From the NCBI GenBank assembly GCA_022571295.1, contig JACZYA010000008.1, positions 1 to 47,222 on the forward strand: 47,222 nucleotides of DNA, read 5' to 3'. Source of the stretch: Acidobacteriota bacterium (GTDB taxonomy: Bacteria; Acidobacteriota; Terriglobia; Acidiferrales; 2-02-FULL-67-57). A model generated the notes under the pieces. The model was not told the DNA's origin. It saw only the letters and a program-made list of their open reading frames with translations, and ran no database searches. Position numbers and translations under genes: made by a program. Each line of letters opens with the position of its first letter. The stretch's first letter is position 1. Shown one piece after another: positions 33,337 through 40,934 of the stretch.

Positions 33337-34203
33337 TTATCTTCTGACTTTGACGGTGAGGGCGCGGTCGAGCTGGAGAGCAAGCTGGGAGCCGCGTTCG
33401 AATTTGATGTCGCGGCCGCGAGTCAGCAAGACCGCCGCGGTACCGGCGGCAGCGCCCACGCCCGCGCCGGTGGCTGCACCCTTGCCACCGCCTCCGGCAA
33501 TGGCGCCGATGGCGGCTCCGATGCCAGCGCCCCCGCCGATGGTGGCGACGTCGCGCTTCTTGCTGCCCTGGCCGATGATTTCACCCTCTTCGCCCAGGGT
33601 TTCCTTTTCGCTCTCGTCCAACTCCGTGAGCGTAGCCACCAAGTCGAACACTTGTCCGTCGGGCAGCTCCAACTGCTCGAGCCGCAGGTCCATCTCAGCC
33701 CGGCCCCGAATGCGTCCGGCTCGCTTGGAGCGGGCCACGGTGCCGCGCACCACACTGCCCTCGGGGATGATTACCCGGCCGCCGATTTGCACCGGCTGGC
33801 TGACCACTCCACTGAAGGAGTCGCCCGCCCGATGGGTCTTGGTGCTGAGCGCTTCGTCCAAGGCGAAGACGATCTTGGTGCCCTCCGCCACGCGCACGCT
33901 GACCAGAGCAGGCGGGCGCGGACGGGGCGGCTCTGCACGTCTGGGCGGCTCCGCCGAACGCGCAGGCGCCGAGGCAGGCTCAGGAGAAGACGCGGCTGGG
34001 GAACTGGCTGGAGTTGCCGAGCGCTGGGGTGGGTGCGTATGGGCAGCCCGCGCAGGCTCTGCGGGCGGCTCGGGTTCAGGAGGCGGTTCGCTCAGGGCGA
34101 CCTCTTCCACCGTCTCCGGCGCACTGCGGAACTGCGCGCCCACAAAAAATGCCACCACGGCAACAACTGCAATCAAAACTGGTACCAGGACTTTCGCTTT
34201 CAT
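33337..34203 (-). CDS. Glycine-zipper membrane protein, paralogue of 16701-17354
   Basis: A 288-residue protein. It has an N-terminal membrane anchor (VLVPVLIAVVAVVAFFVGA), a long Pro/Ala/Glu-rich spacer, and then the same domain as the 16701 protein: VAEGTKIVFALDEALSTKTHRAGDSF, then VIIPEGSVVRGTVARSKRAG, RIRGRAEMDL, a glycine zipper (IGGGAGIGAAIGAIAGGGGKG...) and FERGSQLALQLDRAL. Here a transmembrane helix replaces the lipoprotein signal. It is likely envelope-located. The two copies suggest a small expanded family in this genome. No function is known to me. Confidence 0.72.
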   Translation of the reverse strand: MKAKVLVPVLIAVVAVVAFFVGAQFRSAPETVEEVALSEPPPEPEPPAEPARAAHTHPPQRSATPASSPAASSPEPASAPARSAEPPRRAEPPRPRPPALVSVRVAEGTKIVFALDEALSTKTHRAGDSFSGVVSQPVQIGGRVIIPEGSVVRGTVARSKRAGRIRGRAEMDLRLEQLELPDGQVFDLVATLTELDESEKETLGEEGEIIGQGSKKRDVATIGGGAGIGAAIGAIAGGGGKGAATGAGVGAAAGTAAVLLTRGRDIKFERGSQLALQLDRALTVKVRR

Positions 34204-34371
34204 GCTTCTTACCCTTCCTTCCCCCCGCTGGCTCTTCGGTTATCTCCACCCCCGCTTCGGGGTTCGGGGTGGCCGGGGGCCGACCCGTACTCCATTGGAG
34301 AGTCGCACGCCACAACGGGTTGCCTGGAGCCCCACGCCTGCGAGGGTTTATTCCTGGCCGAGGGGTTTTGG

Positions 34372-34863
34372 TTACTGCGAGCGGTCAAGGTCAATCAGTC
34401 CGGCGAAGCCCGATTCTTGGTGGAGAAAGACGCGCTCCCGCATTTTGCTCATATCCGCAACTGTAGCACGGATGCGTTCTGCATAAGTGAGGATATTGCC
34501 CACGGTTTCCGGGTCGTGCTGCGGGAGCGTGCGGAGCTTCTCGGCCGACATCTGAATCACCTGCAAGGGGTTGTTGATTTCGTGCAGCAGGGTATTGGCG
34601 ACCGCGCGCACGATCTCCAACTCAGCCAACCGGCGGGTCAGGCGGATGACTTCATACAGCAAGACCGCCCCAAAAGCGGCCATCAACGACCCCATCAACA
34701 GCATGTGCCAATAGGAGGGCATCACAATGACGTGGCTGGCGGTGTAGTAGATCTGATTGGACAGGGTGTGGAGAAAAAGGAACATCAGCGCGCCCATCAA
34801 CGCCGGGTAGCGCAGGGCCAAGTGGACAATCCATGTTCGTGCGCGCTGCCAAGATGAACTCAT
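34372..34863 (-). CDS. Short histidine-kinase-like protein: two helices plus DHp, no ATPase domain
   Basis: A 163-residue protein. It has two transmembrane helices (about 18-38 and 48-70), a linker (EVIRLTRRLAELEIVRAVANT) and a HisKA-type dimerisation helix with the phosphoacceptor motif LLHEINNPLQVIQMSAEKL. A second helix (DPETVGNILTYAERIRATVADMSKMRERVF) completes the hairpin. The frame then stops before any N/G boxes of a catalytic domain. The start at 34863 is chosen for the GGGAGG upstream. It could be a phosphotransfer protein, a decayed kinase, or a dominant partner for another kinase. Nothing downstream in the same frame continues it. Confidence 0.65.
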   Translation of the reverse strand: MSSSWQRARTWIVHLALRYPALMGALMFLFLHTLSNQIYYTASHVIVMPSYWHMLLMGSLMAAFGAVLLYEVIRLTRRLAELEIVRAVANTLLHEINNPLQVIQMSAEKLRTLPQHDPETVGNILTYAERIRATVADMSKMRERVFLHQESGFAGLIDLDRSQ

Positions 34864-35183
34864 CGCTCGAAACCTCCCTGGAGGTACCCGCAGGCGTGCT
34901 TCCTGAATGCTATCCCCCAAGTCGCATATCGGCAACTGGCGCCAAAACAGGAGGGGATGTAAGTGTTTCTCTAGCAATCGAATAGCGGCGGATGCCACGA
35001 GAACTGCGCACCGCCCGCCACCGGGAAAGGCATCCTCTGGAGGTGCACGGCCCGGCAGCAAGAGTTTCCGTCTACGCCTGTGGTAGCCAAACGGTATAAT
35101 GACGGATGGAGGAGTGCCGGAGCGGTTGCCCCGCCGTTGACGGGGTTTTTGTCCCGCCGCAGGCGGGAAACGGGGCCGCTGAG
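34864..35183. other. Intergenic stretch before the GIY-YIG gene
   Basis: No gene is visible up to about 35090. ORF-track translations here lack family features. The last 90 bases hold a promoter-like TATAAT and the tRNA-Ser 5' fragment described separately. Confidence 0.4.
35095..35179 (+). repeat. Duplicated tRNA-Ser 5' fragment with its own -10 box, split by a palindromic insert
   Basis: Bases 35107-35128 match exactly the first part of the intact tRNA-Ser (35463-35484). After a 40-base insert (35129-35168, containing CCCCG...CGGGG-TTTTT and CCCGCC-gca-GGCGGG), the match resumes for 11 more bases (35169-35179 with 35485-35495). A TATAAT (35095-35100) lies 7 bases before the fragment. The -10 box of the intact gene (TAGAAT) lies at the same 7-base distance. 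Confidence 0.75.
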
Positions 35184-35453
35184 ATGAAGCGTTACTTCGT
35201 CTATGTCCTCGAAAGCCTAAGGGACCACGGGCACTACATTGGTTCCACCCACAACCTGAAGCAACGCCTAGCTGACCACAACGCTGGCAAAACCCGGTCA
35301 CTGCGGGCGCGGCGCCCTTTAAGGTTGATTCATGTTGAGGAATTCACCCGCAGAAGTGACGCCAAGGCCCGCGAGAAACAAATCAAGAGCTACAAAGGGG
35401 GCGAGGCGTTCCGACGCCTGCTATGTCTTGCCTCTGTCCGCCTACACCCCTAG
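35184..35453 (+). CDS. Stand-alone GIY-YIG nuclease-domain protein
   Basis: An 89-residue protein that is a single GIY-YIG domain: KRYFVYVLES, then HYIGSTHNLKQRLADHNAGKT with the catalytic Tyr and Arg, and EEFTRRSDAKAREKQIKSYKG with the metal-binding Glu. This short type (YhbQ/UPF0213-like) occurs in many bacteria without proven function. The start at 35184 matches family N termini; the track's longer form translates the tRNA fragment. It sits exactly between two copies of the tRNA-Ser 5' end, so it may belong to a tiny mobile unit. Its 3' end carries the promoter of the intact tRNA. Confidence 0.85.
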   Translation: MKRYFVYVLESLRDHGHYIGSTHNLKQRLADHNAGKTRSLRARRPLRLIHVEEFTRRSDAKAREKQIKSYKGGEAFRRLLCLASVRLHP

Positions 35454-35456
35454 AAT
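35428..35456 (+). promoter_or_regulatory. Promoter of tRNA-Ser
   Basis: TTGCCT (35428-35433), a 17-bp spacer and TAGAAT (35451-35456) lie just before the tRNA 5' end at 35464. The promoter overlaps the last codons of the GIY-YIG gene, so the nuclease segment appears to bring the tRNA's present promoter. Confidence 0.6.
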
Positions 35457-35463
35457 TGCAGGT

Positions 35464-35555
35464 GGAGGAGTGCCGGAGCGGTTGAACGGGGCCGCCTTGA
35501 AAGCGGCTAGCCCGAGAGATCGGGCTCGGGGGTTCGAATCCCTCCTCCTCCGCCA
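35464..35555 (+). tRNA. tRNA-Ser (anticodon TGA), CCA encoded
   Basis: Acceptor GGAGGAG pairs with CTCCTCC. The anticodon arm GCCGC-CTTGAAA-GCGGC gives anticodon TGA. A long variable arm (AGCCCGAG-AGATCGGGCT type) marks a class II tRNA, and the T arm is GGGGG-TTCGAAT-CCCTC. Discriminator G and CCA are encoded. Confidence 0.95.
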
Positions 35556-35570
35556 TGTATTACCATTGTC

Positions 35571-35654
35571 ATGAAAGCATTCGTCGTAGGTGCCACCGGG
35601 GTGCTGGGGCGGGAGACGCTGGCGGAGTTGCGCCCGGCGGGAGCGGCAGGCTAG
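35571..35654 (+). pseudogene. N-terminal fragment of a Rossmann-fold (NAD-epimerase/NmrA-like) gene
   Basis: An ATG 15 bp after the tRNA-Ser opens MKAFVVGATGVLGRETLAELRP, the classic GxxGxxG start of an NAD(P)-binding epimerase or NmrA-like protein. It hits a stop after 27 codons. No continuation was noticed in other frames before the M42 gene. It looks like a remnant left by deletion or insertion next to the tRNA. Confidence 0.6.
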
Positions 35655-35700
35655 AATCTGCACGTTCGCGGCACAAAGTTTTCCAAGGAGTTTTCAGACG

Positions 35701-37896
35701 ATGAACCGATTGTTGCTAGGGCTTGTTCTCTGCGCGCTGCTGTCGGTGCCGGTGACGGCACAGAATTCCCAAACCGGCGACGCCCTCACCCAACTAGCCG
35801 AGCTGCCGGGCGTGAGCGGCTACGAAGAGCAGGTCAGCCAGTGGCTGGCGGAGCGGCTGCGGCAGGTGCACCCGCACGGCGTCAGCATCAAGGTAGAGGT
35901 CGACAACTTGGGGACGGTGCTGGTGACGCTGGGGGCGGGCACCCCACGCCGCCTGCTGGTAACGCACATTGACGAGCCCGGCTACGTCACCAGCAACATC
36001 ACCGACGACGGCTACCTGCGCGTGCAGCGGCTGCCGCAGGGCGGCGTCCATCCCTGGTTCGACCTGCTGCACGCCACCTGGCCGGTGCAGATTCTGAGCC
36101 GGCGGGGAAAATTGGTTCCCGGCGTAGTCGCCGGCCTTTCCACCCACCTCCACCGGGTCCGCGAGCCGGTGCCCGCGCGCAACCCCGACCACCTCGACCA
36201 GATTTACATTGACGTCGGAGCCCGCTCGCGCGCCGGGGCCCGCGCACTCGGCATCGACCTGCTCGACCCCATCACGCGCGAAAAACACGCCTACCGCCTG
36301 GGCAACAATGAACTCACCGCGCCCTTCATCAGCGACCGCGCCGGGGCGGCGGCGCTGGTCGAGTTGCTGGAACGGCTGGACGGCACCAGTCTGCAAGGCA
36401 CGCTGACGGTCGCCTTCGTGGTGCGCCGCTACCTGGGCAACCAAGGGCTGGACCGCATCGCCCGGCAGGTGGAAGCCGACAAGGTCATCTTCGTGCAGCG
36501 AGTCGAAGGCAGCGAAGCGCAACCCGGCGCGGGCGTCTTGCTGGCCCCGCTCGGCGACGGCGGCAGCGAGTTGGTGGACGAGATGGCAGCCAAGGCCAGC
36601 GAAAAACAGATTCCCGCCACCATCGCGCCCGCCCAACGCGCGCCCCGTGGCCGCTACACAGGCGTGCTGCCATTGCCGGCGCGCGCCGCCGTGGTCGGCT
36701 TCCCGGTGAAGTTCCCGCAGACGCCGGCAGAGATCGTCAGCGGAAAGGACCTGGAAAACGCGACTCGCCTGCTGGCCGCTTGGCTGGGGACAACGCTGTC
36801 GTCCTTTTCCCCTAGTAGGGCAGAGACCAACGGGGTAGTTCCCACGCTGACCGAACCGCCGGTGGTGCGGGATATCCTGCGAGAGCTGGTCGAGGTCTAT
36901 GGCGTGAGCGGCTACGAAGAACCTGTGCTCGAAAAAATCAAGCAGCTGCTGCCGGAGTGGGCGCGGGAATGGGCCACGGTGGACGGCGCGGGCAATCTGA
37001 TCGTTCCCTTCGGGCGCACCGACCGCAAGCCGCGCTTGGTGTTCGTCGCCCACATGGACGAGATCGGCTGGGTGGTGCGGGAGATCACCGACGAGGGGCG
37101 GCTGCTGCTCGACCGCCGCGGCGGCTTCCGTCCCGAGTATTTCTGGGGCCACGCCGTTTTGGTCCACACCGAGAAAGGTCAAGTGCCGGCAGTGATGGAT
37201 CTGCCGGAGAACTACCGCACACAGAAGTTCGCGCCGGTGCGCAATCCGCGCTACACCGCCTACACCGGCGCGCACACCCGCGCGCAAGCGGAGGCGCTGG
37301 GCATCAAAGTGGGCGACTCGGTGACGGTGCCGAAGAAGTTCCGTAAGCTGGGCGGCACACGCGTGAACGGGCGCTCCTTCGACGACCGGGTCGGCTCCAC
37401 CGCACTGATTGCAGCGCTATGGAAAATCCAGCCGGAGGAGATTGCCCGCGAGGTGGTGTTCATGTGGGCGGTGGAGGAAGAGATCGGCCTGAACGGCGCC
37501 AAGCACTATGCCGCCCGCATGGCGCGGACCGGCGGCGTGCCCGATTATGTCTTCGCGGTGGACACTTTCGTCACCTCCGATTCGCCGCTGGAGTCGGCGC
37601 GCTTCGCCCGCGGCCTCTTGGGCAAAGGCTTTGCCCTGCGGGCAGTGGACAGCAGCAACGTGACGCCGCGCAAACTGGTGGATCGGGTGATTGCGCTCGC
37701 CGGACAGCACCGCATCCCGGTGCAGTACGGCGTCACCGCCGGCGGCAACGACGGCGCCGCCTTCGTGCCCTACGGCTCGGTGGACATCCCGCTGGCCTGG
37801 CCGCTGCGCTACTCGCACTCCGCCGGCGAGGTAGCCGACCTGAAGGACGTGGAAGCGCTGGCCCGCATCGTGGCTGTGCTGGCGAAAGAATTCTGA
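35701..37896 (+). CDS. Tandem M42-family aminopeptidase fusion, exported; N-terminal half degenerate
   Basis: A 731-residue protein with a signal peptide (residues 1-20) and two M42 (FrvX/glutamyl-aminopeptidase) units. Both begin alike: ELPGVSGYEEQVSQWL (about 34) and EVYGVSGYEEPVLEKI (about 398). The second unit keeps all metal and catalytic marks: HMDEIG (451-456), DDR (561-563), VEEEIG (591-596), Asp621 and HSAGE. In the first unit HMDEIG is HIDEPG, the catalytic Glu pair is replaced by RR (VVRRYLG, 241-247), and the last His is missing. So one active and one inactive unit are likely. Such peptidases normally assemble into tetrahedral dodecamers. The start at 35701 is chosen for the signal peptide. 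Confidence 0.88.
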   Translation: MNRLLLGLVLCALLSVPVTAQNSQTGDALTQLAELPGVSGYEEQVSQWLAERLRQVHPHGVSIKVEVDNLGTVLVTLGAGTPRRLLVTHIDEPGYVTSNITDDGYLRVQRLPQGGVHPWFDLLHATWPVQILSRRGKLVPGVVAGLSTHLHRVREPVPARNPDHLDQIYIDVGARSRAGARALGIDLLDPITREKHAYRLGNNELTAPFISDRAGAAALVELLERLDGTSLQGTLTVAFVVRRYLGNQGLDRIARQVEADKVIFVQRVEGSEAQPGAGVLLAPLGDGGSELVDEMAAKASEKQIPATIAPAQRAPRGRYTGVLPLPARAAVVGFPVKFPQTPAEIVSGKDLENATRLLAAWLGTTLSSFSPSRAETNGVVPTLTEPPVVRDILRELVEVYGVSGYEEPVLEKIKQLLPEWAREWATVDGAGNLIVPFGRTDRKPRLVFVAHMDEIGWVVREITDEGRLLLDRRGGFRPEYFWGHAVLVHTEKGQVPAVMDLPENYRTQKFAPVRNPRYTAYTGAHTRAQAEALGIKVGDSVTVPKKFRKLGGTRVNGRSFDDRVGSTALIAALWKIQPEEIAREVVFMWAVEEEIGLNGAKHYAARMARTGGVPDYVFAVDTFVTSDSPLESARFARGLLGKGFALRAVDSSNVTPRKLVDRVIALAGQHRIPVQYGVTAGGNDGAAFVPYGSVDIPLAWPLRYSHSAGEVADLKDVEALARIVAVLAKEF

Positions 37897-37909
37897 AACC
37901 ACCCATTCG

Positions 37910-38003
37910 GCTTGCCTGCCCGAGGCAGGCAAGCTCAGGGCAGGCCGATGAACACGGATTTTAAACCACAGAGGCACGGAGGGCGCAGAGAACAGGCAGA
38001 GAA
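37910..38003. repeat. Palindrome and 'cagaggcacggagg' repeat
   Basis: A perfect 11-bp hairpin GCTTGCCTGCC-cga-GGCAGGCAAGC (37910-37934) belongs to the GCCTGCC family. It is followed at about 37964-38003 by a purine-rich accacagaggcacggagg...cagag sequence. A related purine-rich stretch (cgcagagacgcagag) lies at 41608-41644 before the tryptophanase gene. Confidence 0.55.
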
Positions 38004-38093
38004 GGTGCACAGGCCCTCAGGGGCGGAAGCCCCAAGAGTTTTCGCGGGGCGACGCGTCGCGCCTGAAGTCGCGGCCCACAAGGAGAGCTGGCG

Positions 38094-38678
38094 GTGGCGA
38101 TGGTTGATCCGTTTTCGTTGGACCAATACCTGGCGCGGCGCAAGCTGCTCACGTTCATCACCCCCAAGTTCTACATCTACGACACCATGGGCAACCTGGT
38201 GGCCTACGTGGAGCAGAAAGCTTTCCGGCTGAAGGAAGAGATCACCATCTTCGGCGACGAGCAGAAGCAGCAGGCGCTGCTGCTGATCAAAGCCCGGCAG
38301 ATCATTGACTTCAGCGCCGCCTACGACGTCACCGACGCGCGCACGGGCGAGAAGGTGGGGGCGCTGCGGCGCAAAGGGTGGAAGTCGCTGCTGCGCGACG
38401 AGTGGCTCCTCCTCGACGCTGCCGACCAACCCTTCGGGCGTCTGCAGGAAGACTCAGCCCTGCTGGCCGTGCTGCGGCGCTTCCTCAGCAACCTGATCCC
38501 GCAAACCTACCAAGTTGAAATCAATGGGCAGCCAGCAGGGGAAATCAAGCAGCACTTCAATCCCTTCGTGCTCAAGCACACCGTGGACCTGCGCGCCGAC
38601 CCGGGCCGCCGCCTGGACCGGCGGCTGGCGCTGGCGGCGGTGGTGCTGTTGCAGGCCATCGAAGGCCGCCAGGATTAG
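38094..38678 (+). CDS. LURP-one-related / scramblase-like (tubby C2-fold) protein
   Basis: A 194-residue protein. Seen is a series of short strands: KLLTFITPKFYIYDTMGNLVAYVEQ, FRLKEEITIFGDEQKQQALL, SAAYDVTDARTGEKVGALRRKG, RDEWLLLDAADQPFGRLQED, and YQVEINGQPAGEIKQHF, ending with a hydrophobic helix. This is the pattern of LURP-one and phospholipid-scramblase-like domains. In bacteria their role is unknown; membrane-lipid contact is suggested by the fold. The GTG at 38094 is 8 bases from AAGGAG and the ATG at 38100 is 14, so GTG is preferred. Confidence 0.75.
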   Translation: MAMVDPFSLDQYLARRKLLTFITPKFYIYDTMGNLVAYVEQKAFRLKEEITIFGDEQKQQALLLIKARQIIDFSAAYDVTDARTGEKVGALRRKGWKSLLRDEWLLLDAADQPFGRLQEDSALLAVLRRFLSNLIPQTYQVEINGQPAGEIKQHFNPFVLKHTVDLRADPGRRLDRRLALAAVVLLQAIEGRQD

Positions 38679-38686
38679 GTTCCGTT

Positions 38687-39277
38687 GTGCCCGTCGCAGG
38701 TGGAACCCTGGTCGCTTGCGCTCTCGGAAAGGAAGTGGCGGCGCTGCGCCGGCATCTGGAAGCCGAGTGCAGTTTCTTAGTGACGGGAGTGGGAGCCCGC
38801 CGGACGCGCGCGCGGCTGGAGAAACACTTCCGCGCGCAGGCGCCTTCTCTGTTTATTTTTACGGGCACGGCCGGCCAACTCGACCCTGCGCTCACAATGG
38901 GACAGGTGGTGTGTCCCGAGGCCTGGTGCCTGAAAGGCGGCGACTGTTTTCCCGCCGACGCGAAACTGATAGCGAGGCTGCGGGGTCTGGGGTGGGAGAT
39001 TGCGGGCCAGGGGTTGACGGTCAGTTTGCCGGTAGTGCGCGCCCGGTCGCGGCGCAAGCTCCATCAGCGGTTCGGCGCATGCATCTGTGACATGGAGGCA
39101 GCCGCCGCCCTCGAAGTGGCGGCCGCTTTCCGGATTCCCTGCCTGGCCCCCAAGGTGGTTTCTGACACCGCTGCTTCGGGCCTGCTCGCCTTCTGGTCGC
39201 ACTTTGACGCCAACCTGCGCGCACTGGCCGAGTATTTGCAGCGCCTGCTTGCCAGCGTGAACCCCTCCACTTTGTAG
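38687..39277 (+). CDS. Nucleoside-phosphorylase-superfamily protein
   Basis: A 196-residue protein of the PNP/UDP (MTA/SAH nucleosidase-like) fold. Seen are VACALGKEVAALRRHL, the SFLVTGVGARRTRARLE segment, FTGTAGQLDPALTMGQVV, and the key CDMEAAAALEVAAAFRIPC followed by PKVVSDTA. These correspond to the purine-binding MEAAA motif and the catalytic Asp region. It is shorter than MtnN (about 230). Related proteins in hopanoid clusters (HpnG-like) are similar in size, but no hopanoid gene is nearby. GTG start. It follows the LURP-one gene by 8 bp, so the two are likely co-transcribed. Confidence 0.78.
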   Translation: MPVAGGTLVACALGKEVAALRRHLEAECSFLVTGVGARRTRARLEKHFRAQAPSLFIFTGTAGQLDPALTMGQVVCPEAWCLKGGDCFPADAKLIARLRGLGWEIAGQGLTVSLPVVRARSRRKLHQRFGACICDMEAAAALEVAAAFRIPCLAPKVVSDTAASGLLAFWSHFDANLRALAEYLQRLLASVNPSTL

Positions 39278-39565
39278 GACACTCGCCGCGCGGCCCGAAC
39301 ACTACCTCACAAGAGCAATCACCTTCGCGCGTTGCCGGGCCGCCCCGTCTTCTCTCTGGCACCGGCAAAGGAAAATCCCATGAGAGAACTTTAACAATTG
39401 CCCCCTTCCAAGGTGATTTGCGCGTTACGCAGAAACCCCACGTTACCAGCCTATTGATAGGACAGAGCTTGGCGGCGGGCGGTTTGGCAACGTCCGTGCA
39501 AAAGAGTCTTGTTGCTCCTGGGAGGGAGTGTCTTCCTCAGCCTTTTGGCAACGGGGATCGCCGCC

Positions 39566-40339
39566 ATGAATCATACGGTGTTGGCAGGCTTTTCGCTTTC
39601 CGGCGAGCTGGCCGACTTGCGCGCAGAGCTGGTGGCTCATCCGCTCTACCGCAGCCTGCGCTCCCTCGAAGCCGTACGGACCTTCATGAAGTACCACGTG
39701 TTTGCCGTGTGGGACTTCATGTCGCTGCTCAAGGCGCTGCAGCGCGCCGTGACTTGCGTGGAAGTTCCCTGGGTCGCGCAGGGGAATCCGGAGGCGTGCC
39801 GCTTCGTCAACGAGATCGTGCTCGGCGAGGAGAGCGACGAGGACGGCCGCGGAAGCTACCGCAGCCACTTTGCGCTCTACCTGGAGGCGATGCAGGACTG
39901 CGGCGCCGACACGCAGCCCATCCGGACATTCCTCGACGCACTGCGCCCGGGCAGCGACGTTCCAACCGCGCTGCGGCAGGCGGGGGCGCCAAAGTTTATC
40001 CGTGAGTTTGTTGAGCACACTCTGGCCACAGCGACTTGCGGCCAGACCCACCGCATCGCAGCTGCATTCTTCTTTGGGCGGGAGGATGTGATCCCCGACA
40101 TGTTCCGCGCGCTGGTCGAAGACCTGCGGCGGGACTTTCCCCAACTCCAGCGCTTCATTTATTACCTCGACCGCCACATCGAGGTTGACGGTAACGACCA
40201 CGGCCCGCGCGCGCTCCAGTTGCTGACCAAGCTGTGCGAGGGCCATCCCACACTGGAAAAAGAAGCCGAAGAAACGGCAGAGGCATCCTTGAAGGCGCGC
40301 CAAACGCTGTGGGACGGCGTGCTGGCAGAGATTCCCTAA
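39566..40339 (+). CDS. DUF3050 / heme-oxygenase-like diiron-type protein
   Basis: A 257-residue, mostly helical protein matching DUF3050 as I remember it: LVAHPLYRSLRSLEAVRTFMKYHVFAVWDFMSLLKALQRA, NEIVLGEESDEDG, SHFALYLEAMQDCG, FFFGREDVIPDMFRALV and YYLDRHIEVDGNDHGPRAL. Spaced His and Glu/Asp residues (KYHVF, LGEESDED, DRHIEVDGNDH) fit the heme-oxygenase-like diiron oxygenase layout. Reaction unknown. The ATG at 39566 is chosen over the track's TTG. Upstream, 39278-39565 holds no recognisable gene. Confidence 0.75.
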   Translation: MNHTVLAGFSLSGELADLRAELVAHPLYRSLRSLEAVRTFMKYHVFAVWDFMSLLKALQRAVTCVEVPWVAQGNPEACRFVNEIVLGEESDEDGRGSYRSHFALYLEAMQDCGADTQPIRTFLDALRPGSDVPTALRQAGAPKFIREFVEHTLATATCGQTHRIAAAFFFGREDVIPDMFRALVEDLRRDFPQLQRFIYYLDRHIEVDGNDHGPRALQLLTKLCEGHPTLEKEAEETAEASLKARQTLWDGVLAEIP

Positions 40340-40368
40340 CCGGCGCAGTCGACCGGGCGCGCGGCCCT

Positions 40369-40797
40369 TCAGCGGGTGTGGAGAAAGACGTTCCAGGAGA
40401 GCGACTGGAAGCCCGCACGTTCAAAGAACTCGCGCGTGTGCCAGCCTCGGGTGCCCAGGATGAAAACGTATTTCACCTTCTGGCGGCTGAGCTCATCTGA
40501 CACGCGACGCAGCAGACTGGTGCCGGCTCCCCGCTTGCGGTGGTCCGGGTGGACCACCAGGTTATCCACCAAGGCGCACAGCGCCCCGTCGGAAATCACG
40601 CTGGCGAAACCCACCAGACGTTTTGCATTCCACGCCGTCACCACCAGGTGGGAGCGGCTGAGCTTGCGCCGGAGCTTCTGGTCGGAGTAGCGGGCAAGGT
40701 CTTCGGTCCAGCCGGCGGCGCGAAAGAGGGTCTTGAGCGGGGCCGGTGCGACGCGCTTTGAGATGCGCAGTGTAATCCGCTGGGTTCCCCTCCTCAC
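40369..40797 (-). CDS. GNAT-family N-acetyltransferase
   Basis: About 142 residues from the GTG at 40797, which has AGGGA before it; the track's start is a TTG at 40836. It has the GNAT core: VVTAWNAKRLVGFASVISDG, ALVDNLVVHPDHRKRGAGTSLLRRV (the acetyl-CoA loop is the RKRGAG part), and VKYVFILGTRGWHTREFFERAGF. It transfers an acyl group from CoA to an amine; the target is unknown. Upstream residues after the TTG read PNREKFQSRESV and may or may not be translated. Convergent with the DUF3050 gene. Confidence 0.8.
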   Translation of the reverse strand: MRRGTQRITLRISKRVAPAPLKTLFRAAGWTEDLARYSDQKLRRKLSRSHLVVTAWNAKRLVGFASVISDGALCALVDNLVVHPDHRKRGAGTSLLRRVSDELSRQKVKYVFILGTRGWHTREFFERAGFQSLSWNVFLHTR

Positions 40798-40934
40798 GCT
40801 TTCCCTACTTTGGAATTTTTCCCGGTTCGGACGCAATGGGACAAAAGTACTATGGATACCACCTAGACTCTCATAGAGGGCGAATTGCCTGAAAGCAAAG
40901 ACTTTGCTAGGCTGGGGGCAGGAAGGCAGGGAGT

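Noticed and set aside
35794-37287. 497-aa minus-strand ORF opposite the M42 gene
   Set aside because: Antisense shadow; the plus strand shows conserved M42 motifs twice.
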